Shown here in pieces: positions 17,521-26,857 of a stretch of 64,000 nt of DNA. Where the stretch lies: contig QCLW01000001.1 in assembly GCA_003214235.1 (NCBI GenBank), positions 24,477 to 88,476 on the forward strand, given 5' to 3'. The stretch's first letter is position 1, and each line of letters starts with the position of its first letter. The stretch comes from Prochlorococcus sp. AG-418-F16. Its GTDB lineage: Bacteria; Cyanobacteriota; Cyanobacteriia; PCC-6307; Cyanobiaceae. Both the position numbers and the translations under genes were made by a program. The notes under the pieces were generated by a model. That model was given only the letters and a program-made list of their open reading frames with translations. It ran no database searches and had not been told where the DNA came from.

Positions 17521-18684
17521 ATGGCTGAATACGGTGTCCCAACGGTTGACAAGAAATCACCTAAAAAATCTCCTCCTGTTACTGTTTTTGGAATAACTTT
17601 TGGAGAATCATCTTATTTAGACTACGAGCCAAATACAAAATTAAAGGTCCCTCAAGCAGATCTTTTAGTCTTTTTCAGACAAATGTCAGTAATGCTTACA
17701 AGTGGCGTCCCTTTAGCTCAAGGGCTTGAATTGTTAGCTGAGAATATGACAAACAAACCATTTGGGGCTTGTATTTTTGATATATCTAAGAAACTGGCAG
17801 GTGGAGAGGAATTATCTTCATGTCTTAATTCATACTCCAGGATATTTACTCCCATAACCGTAGGTTTAATAGAAGCAGGTGAAGCAGGAGGAATATTATC
17901 TGAAGTACTAGAAAGATTAGCTTTACTATTAGAAGCCAGAAGCAAGATTAAAGGGCAAATAACGGGCGCCTTAATTTATCCTGTTGCAGTATTAGTTTTG
18001 GCAGTAACTATAAGTCTTGCTCTATTGATTTTTATAGTTCCAACTTTTGATGAAATGTTTAAAAGCATGGGTGCAGAATTACCAGCACTAACTGGATTTA
18101 TGTTGACACTTTCCAAGATTGTTACATCTGTAGGGTTTGCATTAGGTGGTCCTATTTCTATCTTTATAATTTTATATCTCTACAATACAACTTATAAAAC
18201 CCAATCAGGCCGAGAGTTTTTTGATGGCCTATTTTTAAAGATTCCTCTATTTGGAGATTTATTATTAAAATCAGAGCTTGTTTCCATAGCTGATACTTTA
18301 AGTACACTTATCAACTCAGGTGTTCCTCTTGTTGAAGGCATACAAAGATGTATCAATGCCTCTAACAATGAAATAATTAAAATAGCACTAAGAAAATCAA
18401 TTACATTAGTAACTCAAGGACAAGAACTTAGTTACTCATTGATTTCATCCAAGGTTATTCCAAGACTATTAGTCTCAATGATTAAAATTGGAGAAGAAAC
18501 GGGGGCCTTATCATTTATGCTCGAAAATCTTTCAAAATTCTATAAAAGAGAAGTTGAAGAAGCCGTAACAGTTTTAACAAAAGCAATGGAACCAACAGTA
18601 ATATTTGTTGTAGCGGCAATAGTCGGTACTATAGTAATTGCTCTTTATTTACCAATGTTTGATCTTATAAATCAAATGGGTTAA
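17521..18684 (+). CDS. pilC: Inner-membrane platform protein PilC (GspF family)
   Basis: The 387-aa protein carries two tandem GspF domains (about residues 40-165 and 240-365), each a helical cytoplasmic bundle, and three hydrophobic segments (about 155-180, 205-230 and 358-382). Signatures are FFRQMSVMLTSGVPLAQGLELL and the related VSIADTLSTLINSGVPLVEGI in the second repeat. It is the rotor-like platform on which PilB and PilT act. Its stop overlaps the stop of the convergent PilM-like gene by 4 bp. Confidence 0.94.
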   Translation: MAEYGVPTVDKKSPKKSPPVTVFGITFGESSYLDYEPNTKLKVPQADLLVFFRQMSVMLTSGVPLAQGLELLAENMTNKPFGACIFDISKKLAGGEELSSCLNSYSRIFTPITVGLIEAGEAGGILSEVLERLALLLEARSKIKGQITGALIYPVAVLVLAVTISLALLIFIVPTFDEMFKSMGAELPALTGFMLTLSKIVTSVGFALGGPISIFIILYLYNTTYKTQSGREFFDGLFLKIPLFGDLLLKSELVSIADTLSTLINSGVPLVEGIQRCINASNNEIIKIALRKSITLVTQGQELSYSLISSKVIPRLLVSMIKIGEETGALSFMLENLSKFYKREVEEAVTVLTKAMEPTVIFVVAAIVGTIVIALYLPMFDLINQMG

Positions 18685-20369
18685 TCAACATCTAGAAATG
18701 TTGTATCCATTTTAAAACTATCTTTATTTTTCTCCCCATCCCCAATTACTGAAGTATTTTTAGTTTTTCCCTTTCCTTCTACTTTCTTTTCTTCTAATTT
18801 CTTCTCTTCTACTTTCTTTTTATCTGATCCTATTTTTAAATCTGGTAACGGTGGGAGTTCATTAGTTTTTCCCTTTCCTTCTACTTTCTTTTCTTCTAAT
18901 TTCTTCTCTTCTACTTTCTTTTTATCTGATCCTATTTTTAAATCTGGTAACGGTGGGAGTTCATTAGTTTTTCCCTTTCCTTCTACTTTCTTTTCTTCTA
19001 ATTTCTTCTCTTCTACTTTCTTTTTATCTGATCCTATTTTTAAATCTGGTAACGGTGGGAGTTCATTAGTTTTTCCCTTTCCTTCTACTTTCTTTTCTTC
19101 TAATTTCTTCTCTTCTACTTTCTTTTCTTCTAATTTAATTGGTTGTGCTTTATTATGTTCTTGATTTTTAAAGTCAACTTTTGGTGTCTTATTTTTTGAT
19201 TCTACTTTTACATATTTATCAATAACAAAATTATCTTTATCATTTAAATTTTCAATATATGCTTCTCTTAATAAACTTATGCCTAAGCCAATAATTCTTG
19301 ACATAGAAAATTGATCAATCTTATCAGGATCGTAATCAAATTCTCTCAATCTTGGATTCCCAACTGGTGAAACCAAAGAGACATTCATATTCAACGACTC
19401 TCCTAAAACTTCTACAAGATTTTTGTGTTGACTATTCCTTCCACTCAAAAAGATGTTACCTTCCATATCTAAATCATTATCATGCAAGAAATTTGTAAAG
19501 GCGCCTTTTATTTCTCTTGTTAATACTTTTACATCTAGCTTAGAAATTGGTAAGTAGTTATTTGTTTTTTTCTTATTATTTTCACTCTCCTTATTAATTG
19601 ATAGCCTTTCTTCAATAGTTGGATAATTACGAATAGATCCAAATCTTTTTAATAAAATCGGCCCAGAAGTATCAAAAATTATGAACTGACTAAATTCATC
19701 CAATAACTCCACAGAAATAAGTAGTTGATTATTTTTTAAATTTTTTATTTCGGTTTCTAATAAATTTGCCAAACATATATGACTCATTTGGAGAGAACAT
19801 AATTCTAGATCTGCATTTTTTAAAGTATTTAGAATTAAATTGACATTTTTTTTGGGAATTGAAGTTAAAAAATATTTATTAAATGCTTTATTTTCAAATT
19901 TAATTTTTGTCAAAGACGTTGGATTTATATCAAAGTCAGAATTATTTATTGAAATTGGAATCTGAATGCCTGAACTAGGATCCTCTAAAAATTCTTTTGC
20001 ATTATCTTGATCAATATTTTCAGGTATTTCTATCAATCTGGTATAACAACTATCAGAGGGTAATAAAATCGCGACTCTTTGCCCAGGTATTTTATTTTCT
20101 TGCAAAACTCCTAAAATCATACTTCCAAAAGCTACTGGATCTTTAGGTATGAATTTTTCTAATGCCTCAGTTGGCAATTTTTGACTAGTAACCTTTTTTA
20201 TAAATAACTGTTTATTTTGACATTTGGCTACGGCTATATTTAAAAAATCATTTCCGATTTCAATCAAAATAATTTTACTGCTTATTTTTCTAGTTAAGTT
20301 ATAAAAGAAATTTTTTAAATCCTCAAAGGTGTAGTCACCAATTTTCTTTTTTGGAGTAGATAAAGTCAT
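18681..20369 (-). CDS. PilM-like actin-fold pilus protein with tandem-repeat tail
   Basis: The first 390 residues resemble PilM: an opening strand (IILIEIGNDFLNIAVAK), phosphate-loop-like glycine-poor actin fold, and a late segment (GNIFLSGRNSQHKNLVEVLGE) equivalent to PilM's nucleotide-binding loop, ending in GLGISLLREA. PilM is the cytoplasmic partner of PilN. The remaining 150 residues are a charged, low-complexity tail with four copies of a KVEEKKLEEKKVEGKGKT block separated by a NELPPLPDLKIGSD spacer. Ordinary PilM is about 350 aa, so the tail is an add-on. Last gene of the minus-strand pilus arm; 4-bp overlap at both ends. Confidence 0.75.
   Translation of the reverse strand: MTLSTPKKKIGDYTFEDLKNFFYNLTRKISSKIILIEIGNDFLNIAVAKCQNKQLFIKKVTSQKLPTEALEKFIPKDPVAFGSMILGVLQENKIPGQRVAILLPSDSCYTRLIEIPENIDQDNAKEFLEDPSSGIQIPISINNSDFDINPTSLTKIKFENKAFNKYFLTSIPKKNVNLILNTLKNADLELCSLQMSHICLANLLETEIKNLKNNQLLISVELLDEFSQFIIFDTSGPILLKRFGSIRNYPTIEERLSINKESENNKKKTNNYLPISKLDVKVLTREIKGAFTNFLHDNDLDMEGNIFLSGRNSQHKNLVEVLGESLNMNVSLVSPVGNPRLREFDYDPDKIDQFSMSRIIGLGISLLREAYIENLNDKDNFVIDKYVKVESKNKTPKVDFKNQEHNKAQPIKLEEKKVEEKKLEEKKVEGKGKTNELPPLPDLKIGSDKKKVEEKKLEEKKVEGKGKTNELPPLPDLKIGSDKKKVEEKKLEEKKVEGKGKTNELPPLPDLKIGSDKKKVEEKKLEEKKVEGKGKTKNTSVIGDGEKNKDSFKMDTTFLDVD
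18756..19131. repeat. 102-bp in-frame tandem repeats in the PilM-like gene
   Basis: The same phase point (the tag before TTTTTCCC) recurs at 18761, 18863, 18965 and 19067, exactly 102 bp apart, with copies that read as identical. This gives about 3.6 units of 34 residues. Perfect identity at synonymous positions indicates recent expansion, probably by slippage or unequal crossover, and suggests the copy number varies between strains. Confidence 0.95.
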
Positions 20370-20890
20370 AATTTACAGAAAGGCTTAGGTCTACAAAAAA
20401 CTCTTCTAAGAGGAATTGAATTATATGATATCCCATTATTAGGTTTTGCATAAATTATGTAAATACCAGGTTTGCCAATAGAATTATTCAAATCTAGATA
20501 AGAACTTTCAGAAAGTTGCGTAGGTTTTATACAAATTTTATAAGTATTTGGTACTGCATTATTAGTAATACCTGGTATATCCCATTCTAATTTTGGAAGA
20601 GATGTACATTTTAGATTTAAAATATAATTTCTATCAATTCCTGGTTCAGATAAAAAGCTTACAATTGAATCAAAAGTCTGATTAATTTGAATCTGATCAT
20701 TAAGTATGTCACTTAAATCTATTTCAGAAGAATCAGAGTTATCAGTCGATATAGGATTAAGAGGTTGAAAAAATTTTGCAGTAAACTGAGTTACAACAGC
20801 AAAAACTGCTGTAAAGGCTGAAAGCATTAAAACAGATAAAATTAATTCTGGTAATGTCATCCCTTCATTTTTTAATCTTTTTTTATTCAT
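20366..20890 (-). CDS. Minor pilin / pseudopilin-like protein
   Basis: From ATG 20890 the protein is 174 aa (a TTG six codons upstream is the other option). A short basic leader ends at G10, followed by MTLPELILSVLMLSAFTAV: a prepilin site with Glu at +5, here with Met at +1 instead of Phe, which is tolerated in several minor pilins. The C-terminal head is beta-rich, with cysteines near the end (FCRPKPFCKL). It sits between the PilM-like gene (4-bp overlap) and two small pilin-like genes, so it probably belongs to a priming or tip complex. Confidence 0.8.
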   Translation of the reverse strand: MNKKRLKNEGMTLPELILSVLMLSAFTAVFAVVTQFTAKFFQPLNPISTDNSDSSEIDLSDILNDQIQINQTFDSIVSFLSEPGIDRNYILNLKCTSLPKLEWDIPGITNNAVPNTYKICIKPTQLSESSYLDLNNSIGKPGIYIIYAKPNNGISYNSIPLRRVFCRPKPFCKL

Positions 20891-20900
20891 GAGAAAGATT

Positions 20901-21107
20901 CTATTCAAAATTTAAAATTTCAATATCTTGATTCACTAAATCAATTTCTCTTGATGAAAATCCTGCATTTAAAAGAATTTCTTTTTCTTGTTCAGTTATC
21001 GGATGCTTCCCAACTGTTTTAAGGGCCTGATTACTTATATTTAATGCCACTAACATTGCAACAGTAGCTGCGGACATTATCACTGCACCAACTAGTGAAG
21101 AAATCAT
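20901..21107 (-). CDS. Very small pilin-like membrane protein, 68 aa
   Basis: Starts with a hydrophobic helix (ISSLVGAVIMSAATVAMLVAL) that looks like a pilin alpha-1 helix, followed by an acidic soluble tail with ITEQEKEILLNAGFSSREID. There is no basic leader, no Gly/Phe processing site and no Glu at +5, because the ATG is immediately before the helix. ATG overlaps the stop of the upstream gene (ATGA, 4 bp), so it is translationally coupled. Possibly an I/V-type minor pilin reduced to its anchor, or a small membrane subunit of the machine. Confidence 0.7.
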   Translation of the reverse strand: MISSLVGAVIMSAATVAMLVALNISNQALKTVGKHPITEQEKEILLNAGFSSREIDLVNQDIEILNFE

Positions 21108-21541
21108 TTATTTATTTCAAAACTACAAAAAGGTTCACTTTCTATGTAACAGGAAAACATTTTATATTTATAAGTGTGGTTCGATGAATTAGTAATAACA
21201 ACTCTATGTTTATTTGATTTATTTAGTAAAGCACAATTTTCTGAAAAGATTTTATGTGTTGATGGAGATTGGGTACCTGTAGATACAAAGGTTTCACTAT
21301 CCTCATATACCGGAGATGAGATTCTATTTTTTAGATAACTACAAATATCATTATCAGGTACTGTTTGACTATATAAAATCTTCATAATTTGTCTGTCATG
21401 TCCTGCTAAAGATGAATTACTATAATTATCTAATTTTAAAACACTTATAGGAATTAAATTATTAATATTATTTCCAACTTGCATCATTGCAGCAATTCCT
21501 GAAAGCATAGCAATCCCTAATCCAGCATAAAGATAAGTCAT
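21104..21541 (-). CDS. Pilin-like minor protein without leader, 145 aa
   Basis: Opens with a helix (TYLYAGLGIAMLSGIAAMMQ), followed by a polar, Ser/Asn-rich head with five cysteines, two of them close to the C-terminus (MFSCYIESEPFC). The layout is that of a mature minor pilin, but the basic leader and processing site are missing. Genes for pilO (36 bp upstream) and the 68-aa protein (4-bp overlap) flank it. Function is inferred only from the operon and layout. Confidence 0.7.
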   Translation of the reverse strand: MTYLYAGLGIAMLSGIAAMMQVGNNINNLIPISVLKLDNYSNSSLAGHDRQIMKILYSQTVPDNDICSYLKNRISSPVYEDSETFVSTGTQSPSTHKIFSENCALLNKSNKHRVVITNSSNHTYKYKMFSCYIESEPFCSFEINK

Positions 21542-21577
21542 TTCAAAATTCTAATAAGTTTATCTGACAGGAGTGAT

Positions 21578-22231
21578 TCAAATTTTTCCATAGACATTCA
21601 TTTTTAGAGATATTTCAAGTAATTTAGCCGAAGTATTTTTCTTTTTTTCATCATTATTTTCCTCCTCAGAAGTAACATTGATATCTTTAAATAAAATTAT
21701 ATTTTCTTGAAATTCTAAATCTCTAAAAAATGATAAGAGGTCCTCGAATTTTGCTTTAAATTTAAAATCTATGTTGTATTTTTTTACTCCCTCTACAAGT
21801 AAAGGATCTGGATTTAAATTTATTTGATTTTGTAAATCACTATTTTGTGATTCAACATACATTATTGATGATTTAGGACTAATAGAAGAAACATTGATAT
21901 TATTTTTTACTGCTAATTCACCTAATCTAGAAAGGAATGTTTCCAGATTAGAAGTACCTGAAATTAAATTTATTATCTGATATTTTTCTTTATTTAATTT
22001 TTCAAGTTTTTCATTGATTATTTTATATTGAGCCTTTAAATTTGGAAGATCATTTTTCTTTCTTAAATATTCATTATATTCATTATTTATTTTATTTGAT
22101 TTTATATATTTAGGAATAACAAATGCACTTACTATTATTAAAGAAATAAAGGATGATATTAATACTGGTAATAATACAGCTGATTTTTCAGGCGTAATAA
22201 ATCTTTTATTTTTGATATTAGAGTTAGTCAT
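21578..22231 (-). CDS. pilO: PilO-like inner-membrane alignment protein
   Basis: A 217-aa protein with a short cytoplasmic N-terminus, one transmembrane helix (about residues 20-42), a coiled-coil region rich in K/E/N (45-85) and a C-terminal ferredoxin-like domain (about 95-217) that begins with SNLETFLSRLGELAVKNNI. This is the PilO plan; PilO pairs with PilN in the periplasm. Its start overlaps the pilN stop by 4 bp. Sequence is divergent, so the name depends on layout and gene order. Confidence 0.8.
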   Translation of the reverse strand: MTNSNIKNKRFITPEKSAVLLPVLISSFISLIIVSAFVIPKYIKSNKINNEYNEYLRKKNDLPNLKAQYKIINEKLEKLNKEKYQIINLISGTSNLETFLSRLGELAVKNNINVSSISPKSSIMYVESQNSDLQNQINLNPDPLLVEGVKKYNIDFKFKAKFEDLLSFFRDLEFQENIILFKDINVTSEEENNDEKKKNTSAKLLEISLKMNVYGKI

Positions 22232-22908
22232 TTTATCTCTTCAAGATTTCTTAAAAGTTCAATTCTGTTAGAAAGTCCATAAGAGCCAAGTTTTTTTAAA
22301 TACTTTTGATTAATATCTTTATATTCATTAGTAATTCTTGTTTTTATAGTTGCATCATAAGTACCACTATTTTCCTCATCCGATTTAATATCTGTTAAAT
22401 CAATTTGATTAAAATTAATAAATTCTGAATTATCAAGGCTTATTAAAAATCCATTTATATAACTTAAATATTCTTTCCCAGTTTGTTTACTTTTCAGACT
22501 TAAATTATTACCTTGAGTACTTAAAAAAGTTAAATTAATATTATTAGGTATTAGTAAAGAAATTTCTTTAAGAAGAGCTGAACTTGAACTAATATTAACT
22601 ATTGAATTTTTAAGTTTAGTATTAAAACCTGCTACATTTTTGAGATCTTTAGATTCTTTGTCTAATTTAATTTGTAGAGAGTCATATTCATCAGAATAGT
22701 TCTTAATTTGAAATTTCTTGTTTTCTAATATCTGAGATCTTAAGATAAATGCGAATCCAGAAATTAAAGTTATTGAAATAATACTAATTCCAATATAAAT
22801 TCCTTTTTTAATAAACTTTCTATTATCTATAAAATAAGGGTCTAATAAATATTCTTCCTTCCTCCTTTGTCGAAGTAAGTCGTTTTGTTTGAAATTTAAA
22901 TTATTCAT
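22228..22908 (-). CDS. pilN: PilN-like inner-membrane alignment protein
   Basis: A 226-aa bitopic protein with a 35-residue cytoplasmic N-terminus that holds the PilM-binding type motif (NFKQNDLLRQRRKEE, compare INLLPWRE of PilN), one transmembrane helix (about 36-58), a coiled coil and a periplasmic domain with a SLLIPNNINLTFLSTQGNNL stretch. It lies between pilQ and pilO in the same direction. PilN links the PilM-like protein to PilO and the secretin. Confidence 0.8.
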   Translation of the reverse strand: MNNLNFKQNDLLRQRRKEEYLLDPYFIDNRKFIKKGIYIGISIISITLISGFAFILRSQILENKKFQIKNYSDEYDSLQIKLDKESKDLKNVAGFNTKLKNSIVNISSSSALLKEISLLIPNNINLTFLSTQGNNLSLKSKQTGKEYLSYINGFLISLDNSEFINFNQIDLTDIKSDEENSGTYDATIKTRITNEYKDINQKYLKKLGSYGLSNRIELLRNLEEIK

Positions 22909-22940
22909 TGAAAATAAAATATCTTAATCTGAAAAAAAAA

Positions 22941-24869
22941 TTAATCATTTAATATTTTAGGAGTAACAAGAATTATTAGTTCACTTTTTCTTTTAACTTT
23001 TGTGTCGCTTCGGAATAATCTCCCCAATATTGGTACATCTCCAATTAGTGGAACTTTAGAAGTAGTTACATTATCTTCATCCTTAAGAACTCCTGTAAGA
23101 ATTAATGTATTACCATTCTTAACTCTTATAGAACCAGTATCTAACTTTCTAACACTCAAAGTACTTGCTGTTCCGCAACTGCCTACAGTTTCAGTTCTTG
23201 TTACAGCTGAAATGGCGGGGCTCAAAGAGAAAGTTACATACCCATTATCATCAATTTTTTCAACCTTTGCACCAAATGTTATTCCAGCAGTTCCAGGAGT
23301 AGCAGTACATGTTGTCACACCATCTTCTGTCGTAACATCAAAAGATGTTGTAACAGTCTCTCCAACTTTAACAAAACCTTCATTTGCAAATGGTCTGCCT
23401 ATTCCTGCAGAATCCAAACCTCCAGCAGCTGATGCGATACCAGAAACCATAGCATCAGAATTCTCACCTAATATAAGTGTTGGGGAAGCCATAATTTTTG
23501 CATTTTCATTAGTAAGTTTGGTTTGTATCCAATTTAAGAATTGATTATTTGTTAAAGGAGTTCCACTATTGAAAGTATTTACTGTTGAACCAGCAGCTGG
23601 TTCCTTTGGAGTATTATTTCCTGTAATTATAGACATCCCTGAATTTACTATTAATGTTGAACCTCCCTTAGTAACATCAAAAGCATTATTTGCTATATCA
23701 TTTTTTGTTAGAGAAACATCAATAATTTTTATAGATAAAGCTACCTGTCTATGCCTCGCATCCATAGATTTTATATATTTTTCAGCAGTAATTATAAGCT
23801 GTTCTGTTCCAACTAAAGTTATAGTTTGCAACCTTAAATCGACTGTCCCTATAAGGCCTTGCAAAGGTCCTCCCTGAGAACCATATGAGTTAATGAAATT
23901 TTCATTTAGTTCAGCCTTATTTACGAAAGAATCTCCAATTTCTTCTCCATCAACTGAGGATCCTCTTACAAGAACTTTTGAAATCTTTGCTCCTAATGTT
24001 GCTAAATAATCTCCAACAGATGCCGCATTTGCTTGATTTAATCGATAAGTTTTTGATAATTTTGGAATCAAGCTTTTGTTGAAAATATTTTTACCCACGA
24101 AGATGATATTTTTTTCAATTTTTGCTTGCAAGCCAGATGCCATAAGAATACTATTAAAAACATCTGAAATATCTTTATTATTAAAATTTGCTGTAATCAA
24201 AGGAAGAATATTTTTTTTACTTTCATTATTTTCGTCTTCTACAGGATCCTCAATCAGAACCGTTCCATAACCTGAAATCTTTGAAATCAATTTCAATGTT
24301 TCTAGGGCATCTGCTTTAACAAGATTCAATGTGAGTTTCTCATCTTTTAGTTGAACATAACCTCTCGTTGGGATTTCAAATTCCCCAACTGATATATCTC
24401 CTACAATTGGAGTGGGTAAATAATTTTCTTTTAATTCTCTGTTTTCAATAGTTTTTTTATTTATATTTATCCTTATTTTTTTTCTATTAATTGAATTTTT
24501 TTTTGGATTGGATAAATCTATACCAATATTATCTAAATTATCATTTTTAAAAGAATCATCCTCTTTATCAATTTTCTTTAATTCTTCATTATCCTTTAAA
24601 TTTTTATAAATTTTAATTTTTTCACCGCTTCCATTTTCTTCTAAATTATCAATATTAGGAATAAGTTCATTTGCTTCATTTATTGCTTCTTGTATTGATT
24701 TAGAATCAATATTTAGTTTTTCATTTAATTCAATTAGTTTTTTATTAATTTCACTGTTATCTGTATATTTTGTATTCGCAATAGAATTAATCAGTAAAGG
24801 ATTAAATAATATTAGAAAAACAAAAATTAATTTTTTTATTTTTAATTGCTTTTTATAAATTAAATTCAT
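22941..24869 (-). CDS. pilQ: Type IV pilus secretin PilQ
   Basis: Outer-membrane channel for the pilus. The 642-aa protein has a signal peptide (to about residue 30), a long Asn/Lys/Glu-rich linker, N0/N1-type domains (LTLNLVKADALETLKLIS, then DISDVFNSILMASGLQA) and a secretin core whose C-terminal signature is TSKVPLIGDVPILGRLF followed by ELIILVTPKIL. It lacks the peptidoglycan-binding AMIN domains usual in proteobacterial PilQ; the linker replaces them. Start of the minus-strand machinery operon apart from the small gene upstream. Confidence 0.92.
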   Translation of the reverse strand: MNLIYKKQLKIKKLIFVFLILFNPLLINSIANTKYTDNSEINKKLIELNEKLNIDSKSIQEAINEANELIPNIDNLEENGSGEKIKIYKNLKDNEELKKIDKEDDSFKNDNLDNIGIDLSNPKKNSINRKKIRININKKTIENRELKENYLPTPIVGDISVGEFEIPTRGYVQLKDEKLTLNLVKADALETLKLISKISGYGTVLIEDPVEDENNESKKNILPLITANFNNKDISDVFNSILMASGLQAKIEKNIIFVGKNIFNKSLIPKLSKTYRLNQANAASVGDYLATLGAKISKVLVRGSSVDGEEIGDSFVNKAELNENFINSYGSQGGPLQGLIGTVDLRLQTITLVGTEQLIITAEKYIKSMDARHRQVALSIKIIDVSLTKNDIANNAFDVTKGGSTLIVNSGMSIITGNNTPKEPAAGSTVNTFNSGTPLTNNQFLNWIQTKLTNENAKIMASPTLILGENSDAMVSGIASAAGGLDSAGIGRPFANEGFVKVGETVTTSFDVTTEDGVTTCTATPGTAGITFGAKVEKIDDNGYVTFSLSPAISAVTRTETVGSCGTASTLSVRKLDTGSIRVKNGNTLILTGVLKDEDNVTTSKVPLIGDVPILGRLFRSDTKVKRKSELIILVTPKILND

Positions 24870-24872
24870 TAC

Positions 24873-25253
24873 TTAAATCTTTTTTTTAAAGAAAGGTTCT
24901 ATGTCTTGTTTGACTTTTTCATGAATTGTGAGGCCTTCGAACATATCCTCATACAAATCTCTTATGTTTTTGGAGTCAATAGATATGGATAAATCTTGGA
25001 AATTTCTTTTATTTTCTGTTTCTAAATAATTCATTCCAAAAAAATTATCAAATTGATTCGAATAAGAATCATAATTTTCAAATGAATAGGAGTATTTATA
25101 AAAAATATTTTCGAAATCTTTTGCTGTTTTCTTTTCACCTCTAGAAAACTGCTTAATATCAGAACTATTGACTACTCCTGTATTGCATATAATTAAAGTA
25201 CCTAAAAGAAAAAGTGAATATTTTAAATACCTTGAAGATTTATGTAATTCCAT
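24873..25253 (-). CDS. Exported hypothetical protein of the pilQ operon, 126 aa
   Basis: Basic N-terminus and hydrophobic core (YSLFLLGTLIICNTGVV, about residues 11-28) form a signal peptide or membrane anchor. The remaining 95 residues are charged and aromatic-rich (several Y/F/N), with no recognised domain. It ends 3 bp before pilQ on the same strand and is probably the first gene of the operon, so a periplasmic role in secretin assembly, comparable to a pilotin, is possible but unproven. It has no lipobox. Confidence 0.65.
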   Translation of the reverse strand: MELHKSSRYLKYSLFLLGTLIICNTGVVNSSDIKQFSRGEKKTAKDFENIFYKYSYSFENYDSYSNQFDNFFGMNYLETENKRNFQDLSISIDSKNIRDLYEDMFEGLTIHEKVKQDIEPFFKKKI

Positions 25254-25593
25254 GTTATTTATGAGATTTTACTCATCTAATCCTTAATTTATAATATAAA
25301 TTTAAAAAATAGAAATCAAATTTTTTCAACATTTTACAACATCAACAATTAAAAACACATCACTATAAAGATTATTAATCCAAACTCAAAATTTTCAATA
25401 AAGACAAATTTTATTTTTTTTGTGGTTTTCCTGATAAAAAATGAGCATTTTATTTCTTTAATAATTAATTAATTAAAAAGGAGAGATAGGGAGACAGTTA
25501 AGAAATTTACACATAATGGTCACTAAATTGATTGACTTTAAAAGGAAAACGTTAAATAATAGGAAATCATTCAAAATGTGTGAGGACACTTTA
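25254..25593. other. Intergenic region with promoters of the pilQ operon and the porin gene
   Basis: Divergent promoter region. A TATAAA -10-like box at 25364-25369 points to the porin and would give a leader of over 200 nt. A frame in the same phase as the porin is open back to 25516 but lacks signal-peptide character. Confidence 0.5.
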
Positions 25594-26808
25594 ATGAAAC
25601 TTTTCCACAAATTATTAGTGGCACCTGCAACATTGGGTCTTTTAGCCCCATTTTCTGCACTAGCCAATGAAATCAACGTAAATCAAATTACTCAATACGG
25701 TATTGATACAGAGGAAATAATTGAAGAAGAATTTAGTTCAAATACTTTTTCTAGAGAATTAGCTTCAAGTAACTCCGTAATTAAAGATTCAACATCAATT
25801 ACAAATTTTGAAGCTGGTAGTTTCTCTGAAACAACATCAGCCTCATTCACAGCTGATTTTCTAATTGGTGCAACTGATGGAGATGCTGATACTCAATTGG
25901 ATTCAGAAGCATTAACTGCTAACTATTCCTTTGAAACAGCTCTTAACACTTCATTTACAGGAGAAGATGATCTACTTGTAGTTCTTGGATCTGGTAATAC
26001 AGCTGCTGGAAACGCTCTTACAGGAATGCTTGACTTCGGCAACGCAAACGCTGATGCATTGAAAGTTAAAGATCTACACTACACAAGACCTCTTGGAGAA
26101 AAACTGACATTTTCTGTCGGCGACAGCATGGATCTTAGTAAGCAATTTACTGGAGCTTGTGCTTATAGTGGCTTTACAGACTCTCTTGCCGACTGTGGTA
26201 CAGGCAACTCTGCTGGTGCAGGAGGTGATGTATCCCTTTCTGCATCTTATGATATTGGGAATGGATTTACATTAGGGGCTGGACTTTCAGGTACTGAAGG
26301 TAGTACAACTGATGGTCTTTTCACAAATGAATCTGCTGATATGTACGGAGTTCAGCTTGCCTATGCTGCAGACAGCTATGGAGCAGCACTTTCATATTCA
26401 TCAAACGAACTTATTGATGCTAACGGCGACTTAACTGGTACAGATGTAACTTACTGGGGTGTAAATGGTTTTTACTCATTTGACAATACATTTTTAGATT
26501 CAGTAAGTGTCGGTTATGAAACAGCAAACCCAACTGCTGGCAAAGATTCACAAGGCTTCTTTGTTGGTTTAACTACACAGGAAGTTGGGCCAGGAACTAT
26601 CTCACTTGGAATGGGAACTAACGATGATGTTGGTGGTACTTCATTAATTGTTGACGATGCAGATACTACTTACCTATATGAAGTTTCATATGGATGGAGT
26701 ATTAATGACGCAACAACAGCAACAATAGGTGGATTCATTCAGGAAAGGACCGCAGCTGAAGGGGATGACCTAACTGGTATTGCCTTATCAACCAGTTTTG
26801 CTTTCTAA
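25594..26808 (+). CDS. Outer-membrane porin-like beta-barrel protein
   Basis: From ATG 25594 (ribosome site GAGG 7 nt upstream) the protein is 404 aa. A signal peptide ends in SALA (about residue 23). The mature part is Gly/Ser/Thr/Asp-rich and made of alternating amphipathic strands, ending in an aromatic residue (TSFAF), the typical C-terminal signature of outer-membrane barrels. It lacks the SLH domain and coiled coil of the larger cyanobacterial Som porins, as in many Prochlorococcus porins. Two cysteines (GACAYSGF, ADCGTG) could form a loop disulfide. Codon use is GC-richer than its neighbours, which suggests high expression. Confidence 0.8.
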   Translation: MKLFHKLLVAPATLGLLAPFSALANEINVNQITQYGIDTEEIIEEEFSSNTFSRELASSNSVIKDSTSITNFEAGSFSETTSASFTADFLIGATDGDADTQLDSEALTANYSFETALNTSFTGEDDLLVVLGSGNTAAGNALTGMLDFGNANADALKVKDLHYTRPLGEKLTFSVGDSMDLSKQFTGACAYSGFTDSLADCGTGNSAGAGGDVSLSASYDIGNGFTLGAGLSGTEGSTTDGLFTNESADMYGVQLAYAADSYGAALSYSSNELIDANGDLTGTDVTYWGVNGFYSFDNTFLDSVSVGYETANPTAGKDSQGFFVGLTTQEVGPGTISLGMGTNDDVGGTSLIVDDADTTYLYEVSYGWSINDATTATIGGFIQERTAAEGDDLTGIALSTSFAF

Positions 26809-26823
26809 GTAAACTCCTAACTC

Positions 26824-26857
26824 AAAAAAAACATCCCTAAATGGGATGTTTTTTTTT
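26824..26857 (+). terminator. Rho-independent terminator after the porin gene
   Basis: Perfect ACATCCC / GGGATGT stem with a TAAAT loop, flanked by an A-run and a nine-T run; likely works on both strands. Confidence 0.9.

Noticed and set aside
23002..23877. Long plus-strand frames opposite pilQ
   Set aside because: Antisense shadows of a clearly coding secretin gene; peptide composition is not protein-like.
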